Positions 1-6,892 of a DNA stretch of 9,096 nucleotides are shown in pieces (the stretch's first letter is position 1; every line of letters begins with the position of its first letter). The notes under the pieces were generated by a model. That model saw only the letters and a list, made by a program, of their open reading frames with translations. It was not told the origin of the DNA and did not search any database. This DNA comes from JANLSE01 sp038214135 (GTDB taxonomy: Bacteria; Chloroflexota; Chloroflexia; Chloroflexales; Roseiflexaceae). A program made the position numbers and the translations under genes. The stretch is from the NCBI GenBank assembly GCA_038214135.1, contig JBBQSD010000190.1, positions 1-9,096 of the forward strand, in the 5' to 3' direction.

Positions 1-313
1 CTGGAGCGACCAGATCGGGCTTGTTGAAGCCATCGATTGTTCGGCCAGATGCCGACCAGGTTGGCACCGTGTCATCGGTGATCGCTGGTGTGCCGCGATC
101 ATCGGTGGCCCCAACCGTGATCACAAATGGATCGTTGGCAGGCGCAGCCAGTGCTGCGGTGCCGCTGTTGCCCGCCGAAACCACCACCACAATATTGTTG
201 AACCACAGCAACTCGGCGGCTGCCGAATGATGATTTTGCACAAGGTTTCGTAACGTTTCAGGATGATAGCATAGTGTTTTCATGGCTGTCATTGCATAGG
301 AATCCGTAATCAT
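1..313 (-). pseudogene. 5'-truncated subtilisin-like (S8) serine peptidase, runs off the left edge
   Basis: The minus strand is open from ATG 313-311 to the left edge. From about residue 30 it reads as the second half of a subtilase catalytic domain: ELLWFNNIVVVVSAGNSG, then PANDPFVITVGATDDRGT, then WSASGRTIDGFNKPDLVAP. The Asn in SAGNSG (residue 49) is the oxyanion-hole Asn, and KPDLVAP is the strand that precedes the GTSMA serine motif, which would lie beyond the edge. The catalytic Asp and His segments should lie upstream, at higher coordinates. Instead there are about 29 residues with no recognisable subtilase character, a TAA just before the ATG, then a palindromic repeat and the CHAT gene. 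I infer a 5'-truncated remnant with its junction near base 230. The ATG has only AAGAG directly against it, not a normal ribosome-binding site. A frameshift could not restore the missing part, because no room exists for it. Family assignment is firm; pseudogene status is inferred. Confidence 0.75.
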
Positions 314-337
314 CTCTTGTTAGGCGATGGCTTTATT

Positions 338-393
338 CCCTCACCCCTAGCCCCTCTCCCATTGGGAGAGGGGAAGCGCAGCAGGGGTGAGGG
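338..393. repeat. nested GC-rich inverted repeat, possible bidirectional terminator
   Basis: Two perfect stems are nested. The outer arms are CCCTCACCCCT (338-348) and AGGGGTGAGGG (383-393). The inner arms are CCCCTCTCCC (351-360) and GGGAGAGGGG (364-373), around the loop ATT. The element starts 16 bp beyond the stop codon of the CHAT gene and ends upstream of the subtilase remnant. Elements of this sequence type are common as dispersed intergenic palindromes in Chloroflexota genomes. The stability and position would suit a transcription terminator for the CHAT gene, although no clean T-run follows, so termination is inference. Confidence 0.8.
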
Positions 394-408
394 TGGTTAT
401 GACTTCTG

Positions 409-3069
409 TTACGGCTTCCCGATCAGTATAAACGAGGCCCAGTAGCGTGGGTGTGCGAACGGGCGTTGATCCTGTCCATTCATGGATGGGAATGTAGCCA
501 GGATTGCTACACCATCTGCGCCAAGGGTTCGTTCAACCAACAGGCTGATTTGAGCATGATCGGCATTACTCAGGCTGATCTGAGCCTGGTGGATCGCCTC
601 GGCTGGTGGCATGCCAAGTGCAAGATTCTCATAAAATACGACCATAAGGATATATGCAGCTAGATCATCAACCTGATGCAGGGTGCAGATAATCGTTGCG
701 GCACCTGCAAACAGGAAGGCGCGAGGTAAACCAAGCAACTCATCGCCAGAAGCAACATGGCTCAGGCCACTCATGCAGGCATTCAGGGTTACAAGCGTGT
801 TGCCAAGTTTGAGGGTTTGCATCAGGGTGCGTGCATCGATTTCATCGCCTTCGCCAAGCCGCAGCGCTGAACCCAATGGATCACCAGCCTGATAGATCGC
901 ATGGCTGGCGATATGTAGCCGACGCAACTGTGGCCCATGGGCAAGGAGTTCGTGGCTCTTGGGGGATGAGCCGGTGATGGATTGCCCCGTTGTTACACGA
1001 GCGACATAGCGGGCTTCCCGCTCGGCCAACCTAAGCGCCGAAGCACCATGGTCATCGTAACCAAGCGTGAGATCCATTCCTGTAGTATCGCTGGGCATGG
1101 CCAGGCAGGCACACAATACCGTTGCACTTGGCGCATAGGCCAGTGCTGGCCCATCCTCGCGGAGGAACATGCCACCATTACGAGTTCGCAATGCGGCAAA
1201 TGGCACATAGTGCAATGGGCCATGCGGGATAATATGGACGATCCGGCAATCACTGATCAGCGTTTCGACAGGAGTTATCAGTTGGCGATACAGCCAGCTA
1301 AGTTTCTGTTCGGTAATGAGATGCCAACCAGGAGCGGGATCGTGTGGGGCAGGTTGCAACAGATTGGGATCAAAGTTGATCTGGAATGCCTGTGCGCTGT
1401 TGGCAGTGATGGCGAATACCAGGATGCCCTTGCGAACACGTAGCTGATCCTGTAATCGAGCGTTGGCAGAAAGAATGCGGCTTAGGAACGAGCCACCCGG
1501 TGGCTGTACGCCATAGGTGAAATATTCCAACACAACGACATCTGCTGCCAATCGGGATTGCAGATCCGCAAGGGTGATCGTTGTTCGATAGGGCGTTATG
1601 TCCGCAGTTGCATCGCGGAGTGCCAGAAGATCCAGAAACGCACGGGCGCGGGCGCGTTCGACATAGGTAAATGCCGCTGCAATATCCTGGCGTTCATACA
1701 GATCGAGGGCAACCGACTCATACACCTGGCTGGCCATACCAAGCAGATCAATCTTGAGTTGTTCGGCAGTTGTTGTGATCCGCAGGGTTTCAAGCAGATC
1801 AATTGCCGCAATCATCATCTGAAGGGCAGCGTCGGCTTGACCGCGCCGCTGCAGCAGATTACCATAGCGATGCATAAGCAGCGCCCGCCGGAGATCATCA
1901 CCGAGGCGCTCAGTCAGCGCAATCGATTGGGTCAGCGCACGTTCGGCAACATCCCAGCGTTCCTGGATCTGGTAGAGCAACCCAAGTTCAGTCAGCGTAT
2001 CGGCGGCGGTAACGGTATTACTTGAATCCGGCGATTGGACGATAGCCAGGGCACGTTCAAAGGCATTGATACTTGCGTGATCGTTCCCAAGGCATAAGAA
2101 TAGGAAGCCACGCGCCCAATCGACAAGTGAGAGTTGGCCGAGCATGCCAGCCGGTTCGTAGATAGCCGCCGCCTGATCCAGATAACCAATGCCACGCGCC
2201 CAATCGCCAAGATAGATTGTATTGTTGCCAATTGAATACAGTGCATAGGCAGCACCATATTGATCGCCGGCCAACCGAAAATGCTCAAGGCTCCGTTTAC
2301 TAAGATGTAACGCCTTCTCAAACTGTTGGATCTGGTTATACACCCAGCTCTGATTGACTAATGCATTCGCCTGAATTCGTTGATTATGTATCTGTTCGCC
2401 AAGAGCCAGCCCTTGATCAAACATATACAGTGCATATTCGATTTTGGCCTGGTTCATTGCAATCAGCCCGCGGGTGAGCAAACCATGGGCACGGAGGGTC
2501 GGATCAAGATCCACCTGTTGGAGCAGTTCATTCACAAGTATGTTGGCTGGTTCGTATTCCTGGCTGCGAAACTTGTTATAGGCATCAAGCAATGCCAGGC
2601 GACTGGCATGCTGCTGCGCTAGAGCAGGAGCTGCCGCACGTAGTTCGGCAATCAGTACGGCAACTTCATCCCAGCGCATATAATCAAGGTTGAGTTCATG
2701 GATGGCCCACAAATGATGGGTACAGGCTGCTTCCACATAGGCGTGTGCTGCTGTGCTACTGGCGGGGCTGAACGCACGCAAACGCGCCAGAAAGTGCTGA
2801 AAGGCGCGCTGGTGCAGTGGCAATTCCTGCTGTGGCGCACGCTGACGCAGATCCTGAAGCAGAGCCATGTATGTATCAGGCTGGAAGCGATAGATGCCAA
2901 GCAGCGGATCGACCTGCCCGATGCCATGACTACGCAACAACCCGGCAGCATCGGAATCGCTCAGATCGAGGACTGCACAAAGTGCTATGCTATCAAACTG
3001 ATCGAACACTGCACCCATGAATAGTGTTGGTGTCTCCAGTAGGCGTTCTAATCCATCCATCTTATTCAT
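409..3069 (-). CDS. TPR-CHAT caspase-like protease
   Basis: This 886-residue protein has three parts. Residues 1-100 are helical and resemble the winged-helix segment that follows the NTPase in STAND proteins (LCAVLDLSDSD...GIYRFQPDTYMALLQDL), but no P-loop is present. Residues about 160-480 are TPR repeats, seen as recurring A-x3-Y-x2-G-x3 and F-x2-AL patterns. Residues about 500-886 are a CHAT domain, a clan CD (caspase/separase-like) cysteine peptidase. The expected dyad is intact: His723 in LHIASHA and Cys765 in LNACMSG. The pre-domain IIPHGPLHYVPFAAL and the downstream SGDELLGLPRAFLFAGA are also typical. TPR arrays in such proteins usually bind a partner or ligand that controls the protease. 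There is no signal peptide or membrane segment, so it is cytosolic. It is divergent from the metallopeptidase/sigma/anti-sigma cluster. Met1 (3069) and Met4 (3060) are both possible starts and neither has a strong ribosome-binding site. The substrate is unknown; the adjacent anti-sigma is the obvious candidate, by inference only. Confidence 0.93.
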   Translation of the reverse strand: MNKMDGLERLLETPTLFMGAVFDQFDSIALCAVLDLSDSDAAGLLRSHGIGQVDPLLGIYRFQPDTYMALLQDLRQRAPQQELPLHQRAFQHFLARLRAFSPASSTAAHAYVEAACTHHLWAIHELNLDYMRWDEVAVLIAELRAAAPALAQQHASRLALLDAYNKFRSQEYEPANILVNELLQQVDLDPTLRAHGLLTRGLIAMNQAKIEYALYMFDQGLALGEQIHNQRIQANALVNQSWVYNQIQQFEKALHLSKRSLEHFRLAGDQYGAAYALYSIGNNTIYLGDWARGIGYLDQAAAIYEPAGMLGQLSLVDWARGFLFLCLGNDHASINAFERALAIVQSPDSSNTVTAADTLTELGLLYQIQERWDVAERALTQSIALTERLGDDLRRALLMHRYGNLLQRRGQADAALQMMIAAIDLLETLRITTTAEQLKIDLLGMASQVYESVALDLYERQDIAAAFTYVERARARAFLDLLALRDATADITPYRTTITLADLQSRLAADVVVLEYFTYGVQPPGGSFLSRILSANARLQDQLRVRKGILVFAITANSAQAFQINFDPNLLQPAPHDPAPGWHLITEQKLSWLYRQLITPVETLISDCRIVHIIPHGPLHYVPFAALRTRNGGMFLREDGPALAYAPSATVLCACLAMPSDTTGMDLTLGYDDHGASALRLAEREARYVARVTTGQSITGSSPKSHELLAHGPQLRRLHIASHAIYQAGDPLGSALRLGEGDEIDARTLMQTLKLGNTLVTLNACMSGLSHVASGDELLGLPRAFLFAGAATIICTLHQVDDLAAYILMVVFYENLALGMPPAEAIHQAQISLSNADHAQISLLVERTLGADGVAILATFPSMNGQDQRPFAHPRYWASFILIGKP

Positions 3070-3224
3070 CCATCTGATATCTACTGATATCTACTGATAT
3101 CTACTGATATCCTGAACCAGATACCTGGATCATGCTCGGGTGAACATAGCATACGCGATAGCAAATAGTATGTATACGGTTTAAAGATGTATTTCATGTA
3201 TCAATAGAGAGCGGAGAGCCTATC
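3070..3224. promoter_or_regulatory. divergent intergenic control region, CHAT / metallopeptidase
   Basis: Both flanking genes start away from this 155-bp stretch, so it should hold their two promoters. It contains the phased repeat at its left side, the imperfect palindrome CCAGATACCTGG (3118-3129) and an AT-rich right half with three ATGTAT hexamers (3170-3175, 3187-3192, 3196-3201). GGAGAG (3213-3218) is a good ribosome-binding site, 6 bp before the metallopeptidase ATG at 3225. I could not find a convincing -35/-10 pair for a housekeeping sigma factor on either strand. Confidence 0.55.
3074..3113. repeat. 10-bp phased tandem repeat upstream of the CHAT gene
   Basis: CTGATAT occurs four times with exactly 10-bp spacing (CTGATATCTA CTGATATCTA CTGATATCTA CTGATATCCT). 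Every unit contains the palindrome GATATC. The array ends 4 bp before the ATG of the TPR-CHAT gene, and the +-strand metallopeptidase gene begins about 110 bp to its right. One-helical-turn spacing places all copies on the same DNA face, which would suit cooperative binding of a regulator or local bending. No known regulator is recognised. It may equally be simple replication slippage. Confidence 0.7.
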
Positions 3225-5345
3225 ATGAACAGTAATAGTCAGGTAAGCATGCCATTTCAGTATGATCCGGCCAACCATCGCAATCCTGTTATCAATGTCG
3301 TTCTCTCGAACCCACAATCGGTGGAGCGCAATCAAACACAGCGTGATTTGCTCTACAAGATCGACCCGCGTTTGGCAGAACTGACGAGCAATGGTCTGCT
3401 GAATGGATTACTGCCATGCGCCGCAAAATATACACTATATGAACCGGACGCATATGCACAGGCCGTACGCTCATTCAATGAAGAGCCGATCTTCCGCAAT
3501 GCACTCTACCTCTATCATATAATCGTCGCAGTTGAGTGGAATCCATCGGCGCGTTACCACCAGCAGATCCGCAATGCACTCAAACAGGCTTCTCATTTCC
3601 TGTATGATGCGACCAATGGCTATGCGGCGATTGGGCTGGTTGTGATTGGTGGGCCAGATCTGATGCCAGCTGCCGATATTCAGATCATGGCATCGAATCG
3701 CCTGCATCCGCGAGCCTGGGTCGATGCACTCAATCAACCAGCCAAATTCAAACCCATTCGGGTTGGGCGTGGGCTATGGCAGAAGAATGAGTCGATTCTT
3801 TCACCATGGGATTCGCCAGAGGGCTATCGCGCCCTGGTTCACGAATGGGGCCACTATGCCTTTGGGTTGGCCGATGATTATCTTGAACCAATAGCACTCA
3901 CCCGCCAGGCGACCGGGCGTCTATGGAATGAACAACCAGCGATCCCATATTCCTCTGATTCAGCGACCGATCTGAGTATTGTTGCGCCAAAAATAGCCCT
4001 GGCTGTCAATACACTCATGGCCAATGACAAGATCAGCGAATTTATCGAATGGCCTACGATCATTAGAAAACTACGTGAATCATTGAGTGTGATCGCCCTC
4101 GATCCAAGACCATTGGATGGCCCGAATGAGTTACCATTGCCGCTTCCGGAATTTATCGATCTCGCTGCCAACGGATTTCCGCAGGGTATTGCTATCGAAC
4201 CAAGCCAGGGTGCTGAATGGTATCTGCCAATAGCCGCTGCACTCAACTATGCACAGCGTAATGGAGCACAACAGCGGGCGGATCAATCGCATTGGCTGTA
4301 TATTCTGAAACAGTTCGGCAATCAGCAGTTGCCACAACAACTGATCGCACAGGGCAAAACCGGAGATGTTGATCGCGACAATGGGTTTCTGCTGTATGGC
4401 GCAGCACAAGACGATGCGGTGCTGCTGATCAGCCAAGTGGGGGGCAGAGTGGTTGTTCAACGTACAACAGTTCAGCTTCCGACAGCGGCGAACCAACAAC
4501 AGCTCGTGGCGCTGCCCTGGCAGGATGTCACACCACCTGATATTGATAGCTCATTCTTTGTGGATGTCATCCCGCGCCCGATTCCAATACTATTCACGCC
4601 TGGTACACCAACGATGCAGGCAGATGTGTATGTACAGGTTGAAACCGCTAGGAAGAAACCCGATCAGATCCAGATCTACCCAGCCGGCTATAGCAGCACC
4701 GATCAGGCAACACCGCTGGCGTGGGTCAGCGATCAGGTTGGTGTGACATCGATCGACCGCAAGGTTCCGCATCTCGATGGGCATGTCCTGTTACGCTGGA
4801 CGAATCCCTCAACACCATGGGAAGGGCTGTTCATCGTCAGCTACTCGCAGGGTGGTGGCCCAAATACAAGCGGCGGCGGTCGCCTGCCAATCACTGCTGG
4901 ATCAGCTGATGGGAATGCGATGGTCTTCTTCCGCGATAATGATCCGCCACTCAGCAAAAAGCCAGGCAGCCAGCCGGATGAGGGCGTGCGGATTGTTACT
5001 ACCACACTGACAGTTGGGCAGCAGGTGCTTTCAAATGGAGCTGAGGCACGCAGCTATGTCTTCAGCCTTGCCAGTAACACTGATCTATCGGGCTTCCCGG
5101 CCACCCTGGTACTCTACTATGATCGGGAAGCGACCAAACGAGGTGGCGATCTATTGATCCATCGTTGGGATGCGGCCAATACAAAGTGGGTTTCGCTGAC
5201 GACCTATGCTCCGCTGTTGCCATATGTGGCGATCCCATTGATGCCTGTTGCAGCGACGGCACCGGCACTGGTGCAGAATTCCGAAACAGCAGTGGAACGC
5301 TATCGGGTCTTCTGGACGCCGACAGACACAAAACTAACCGGGTAG
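3225..5345 (+). CDS. CLCA/M64-like zinc metallopeptidase, no signal peptide
   Basis: This 706-residue protein carries HEWGHYAFGLADDY at residues 206-219. That fits HExxHxxxGxxD[DE]Y, the signature of the metallohydrolase domain of CLCA proteins (HEWAHLRWGVFDEY) and of M64-type peptidases. His206 and His210 should bind zinc, Asp217 should be the third ligand and Glu207 the general base. The preceding segment also matches the CLCA N-terminal domain: FLYDATNGYAAIGLVVIGGPD, an ADIQI motif at 150-154, and WDSPEGYRALV directly before the helix. The C-terminal part (from about 400) is rich in beta-strand-like sequence and probably forms sandwich domains. The von Willebrand A domain of animal CLCA proteins is not evident. 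There is no N-terminal hydrophobic signal, which is unusual for this family and points to cytosolic action or non-classical export. The start is supported by GGAGAG 6 bp upstream. It is the first gene of a probable operon with the sigma and anti-sigma genes. The substrate is unknown. Confidence 0.85.
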   Translation: MNSNSQVSMPFQYDPANHRNPVINVVLSNPQSVERNQTQRDLLYKIDPRLAELTSNGLLNGLLPCAAKYTLYEPDAYAQAVRSFNEEPIFRNALYLYHIIVAVEWNPSARYHQQIRNALKQASHFLYDATNGYAAIGLVVIGGPDLMPAADIQIMASNRLHPRAWVDALNQPAKFKPIRVGRGLWQKNESILSPWDSPEGYRALVHEWGHYAFGLADDYLEPIALTRQATGRLWNEQPAIPYSSDSATDLSIVAPKIALAVNTLMANDKISEFIEWPTIIRKLRESLSVIALDPRPLDGPNELPLPLPEFIDLAANGFPQGIAIEPSQGAEWYLPIAAALNYAQRNGAQQRADQSHWLYILKQFGNQQLPQQLIAQGKTGDVDRDNGFLLYGAAQDDAVLLISQVGGRVVVQRTTVQLPTAANQQQLVALPWQDVTPPDIDSSFFVDVIPRPIPILFTPGTPTMQADVYVQVETARKKPDQIQIYPAGYSSTDQATPLAWVSDQVGVTSIDRKVPHLDGHVLLRWTNPSTPWEGLFIVSYSQGGGPNTSGGGRLPITAGSADGNAMVFFRDNDPPLSKKPGSQPDEGVRIVTTTLTVGQQVLSNGAEARSYVFSLASNTDLSGFPATLVLYYDREATKRGGDLLIHRWDAANTKWVSLTTYAPLLPYVAIPLMPVAATAPALVQNSETAVERYRVFWTPTDTKLTG

Positions 5346-5360
5346 TTCACTCGGAACAGA

Positions 5361-5394
5361 ATATGCTGGTGTGGCACAGGCTACACCAGCGTAT
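5361..5394 (+). promoter_or_regulatory. 12-bp-stem RNA hairpin between metallopeptidase and sigma genes
   Basis: Arms ATATGCTGGTGT (5361-5372) and ACACCAGCGTAT (5383-5394) pair over 12 bp with one G-U wobble and a 10-base loop. The hairpin lies 16 bp after the metallopeptidase stop and ends about 10 bp before the GGTGA that probably starts sigma-factor translation. No T-run follows, so it is not a standard intrinsic terminator. A partial terminator, an RNA-processing or stability site, or a control on sigma translation are all possible. The structure is directly visible; its role is inference. Confidence 0.7.
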
Positions 5395-5416
5395 GTGAGG
5401 GATGGTGAAGACACCC

Positions 5417-6181
5417 ATGACCGAACGCGTAGATGTCGATCAGAACCTTCACAAACAATGCCGCGCTGTGGTGACACAGATCATGATGCGGCATGGTTGG
5501 AATCTGCTCGATTATGATGAATATGTTCGACGCGTCGTGGCATGCTTGGAAACAGGCGAAATAACCGAACCGCGCCATGCGGCAATCAATGTCTATTGTT
5601 GCTGTTTGTATAGTACGTGTCTTGGCATCGAGGGTTCTGATCGCCAGGAGCGGGCATTCATTGAGTTGCAGCAGTATCTATACGAAATCTCGTTCCGTGA
5701 GGCACGAGAATTGGTGCCCGATCTGCGCTGGGATATCATCAACGAAACACTGCTGCGGATCTGGGAAAAGCGCCACAGCTATTACAAGCCGGGCGCATTC
5801 CTGGCAGTTGCAGCAATGGAGTTACACAATGTTCTGCGGCCCTGCTGGTCGCGGCCAGCACCAGCGCTTTCAATCGAATCCGATGATTATCTGCCTCTTG
5901 CAACCGAGGCTGGCGATCCAGTAACAGCAGCCCTAGACCGTGAGTTCCAGGAACGGGTGCGTGCGTGTTTTGATGAAGTACTGCGGCGTCAACCCCGAGC
6001 GCGCCAGCAACTCGAAGCGGTCTGGCTGAAATATATCGCCGATGTGGACGACGAAACGATTGGTGCGTACATGGCGAAGCCAGTGGCAAGTATCCATGTA
6101 TTACGCTCACGCGGGCTCAATCAATTACGCAGCACGCCCGCCTGGCAATCAATGGCACAAGAGTTGGGCTTGTTAGCATAG
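5417..6181 (+). CDS. divergent sigma-70 family (ECF-like) RNA polymerase sigma factor
   Basis: The protein has 254 residues from the chosen start. An N-terminal helical extension (about 1-75) precedes a sigma region-2-like segment: AFIELQQYLYEISFREAREL (80-99), then WDIINETLLRIWEKRHSYYKPGAFLAVAAMEL (105-136), which parallels the usual DxxQExxxRxWe...pgaFlawL pattern. A region-4-like helix-turn-helix follows: LEAVWLKYIADVDDETIGAYMAKPVASIHVLRSRGLNQLR (199-238). Region 2 is degenerate at the promoter-melting end, as in the atypical Chloroflexota sigma factors found beside zinc-finger anti-sigma and CHAT genes. The extension has a cysteine cluster (CCCLYSTC, 61-68). I chose ATG 5417 because GGTGA (5405-5409) is correctly spaced. 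ATG 5402, five codons upstream, has GAGGG touching it with no spacer. The gene lies 71 bp after the metallopeptidase and 15 bp before the anti-sigma gene, so translational coupling is likely. Promoter specificity is unknown. Confidence 0.8.
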   Translation: MTERVDVDQNLHKQCRAVVTQIMMRHGWNLLDYDEYVRRVVACLETGEITEPRHAAINVYCCCLYSTCLGIEGSDRQERAFIELQQYLYEISFREARELVPDLRWDIINETLLRIWEKRHSYYKPGAFLAVAAMELHNVLRPCWSRPAPALSIESDDYLPLATEAGDPVTAALDREFQERVRACFDEVLRRQPRARQQLEAVWLKYIADVDDETIGAYMAKPVASIHVLRSRGLNQLRSTPAWQSMAQELGLLA

Positions 6182-6196
6182 ACATACGGGAATAGG

Positions 6197-6892
6197 ATGG
6201 TCAGCATGGGAGCAGAATATTTCCCCTATGGGAACGGCTCAACGAAAGCATTCGATGGCACGAATCACCTTGTCATCATGGGGCTGCTTCCCGAGTATGT
6301 GATGATGCGCGTGCTTGGGCAGCAGCTACCAGCCGCCTGGCATGCAGTCGAGCGGCACCTTGAGTTATGTAGTGTCTGCCGGAGCGAGGCGGAGATTCTC
6401 GAAGGCTTGATGACTGAGGTCTATTCTGGTACGTTGCCATCGCATCCTGCGCCCCAAGCACCAGATCTCACATTTCTTCCTAAACCCTTGCCCTGGGCGA
6501 AAACCCCCATGCCATCCGCTACCCCGCCAATACTGATATCCTTCTCCCCAGCCTTGCTCGCACAAAGCCAGGTGTACATGCTGGCGCGGGCAGGCGACGC
6601 ACGGCTACGCTATGCACGCACAATTTCGCCAGCATCGTCAACCGATCCAACGATAACAATCGAAGTATTAGCTTCTGATGATCATCCTGATATTGGCATT
6701 ATTCGCATTTGTGTGGAACTACCAGATCGTAGCCCTTTTGATCAGGCGGGCAGCCAAATTGAGCTGAACATTGGCGAACAACTTCTCTGTGGTTCATCCG
6801 ATCAGAATGGCAATGTTGTCTTCAACGATGTTCCACTCAATGATATTTCTGGATGGCAACTGACCGTTCATCCCCAGGAATCCGCAGGCTGA
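6197..6892 (+). CDS. soluble zinc-finger anti-sigma-like protein with beta-rich C-terminal domain
   Basis: This 231-residue protein has HLELCSVC at residues 54-61, an HxxxCxxC zinc-binding anti-sigma (ZAS/zf-HC2) motif within a helical N-terminal segment. This is the usual sigma-binding module. A proline-rich linker follows (about 80-110, PSHPAPQAPDL..PKPLPW..PMPSATPP). The C-terminal domain (about 140-226) is beta-rich, with GSQIELNIGEQLLCGSSDQNGNVVFNDVPLNDISGWQLTVHP (about 185-226). That pattern of alternating strands and a D-x-x-G turn resembles small immunoglobulin-like or carboxypeptidase-regulatory folds. There is no transmembrane segment, unlike most ECF anti-sigmas, so it should hold its sigma in the cytosol. 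It begins 15 bp after the sigma stop. ATG 6197 has GGG 6 bp upstream; ATG 6206, three codons in, has GGATGG 5 bp upstream and is an equally good start. The exposed linker is a plausible cleavage site for the CHAT protease or the metallopeptidase, which is speculation. Confidence 0.8.
   Translation: MVSMGAEYFPYGNGSTKAFDGTNHLVIMGLLPEYVMMRVLGQQLPAAWHAVERHLELCSVCRSEAEILEGLMTEVYSGTLPSHPAPQAPDLTFLPKPLPWAKTPMPSATPPILISFSPALLAQSQVYMLARAGDARLRYARTISPASSTDPTITIEVLASDDHPDIGIIRICVELPDRSPFDQAGSQIELNIGEQLLCGSSDQNGNVVFNDVPLNDISGWQLTVHPQESAG

Noticed and set aside
21..230. 69-residue plus-strand open frame at the left edge
   Set aside because: The opposite strand of the same bases encodes clear subtilase sequence.
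982..2025. Plus-strand open frames of about 150 residues inside the CHAT gene (982-1443 and 1558-2025)
   Set aside because: They lie antisense to the well-supported TPR-CHAT coding sequence and show no domain features.
5353..5358. ECF-type -35 element (GGAACA) for autoregulation of the sigma gene
   Set aside because: No matching -10 element at the expected spacing, and it overlaps the hairpin leader, so chance is the simplest explanation.
409..6892. Type III-E CRISPR (Craspase) locus suggested by TPR-CHAT plus sigma factor
   Set aside because: No Cas7-11/gRAMP, Csx30, Csx31 or adaptation gene and no repeat-spacer array is present. Only the protease-sigma logic is shared.
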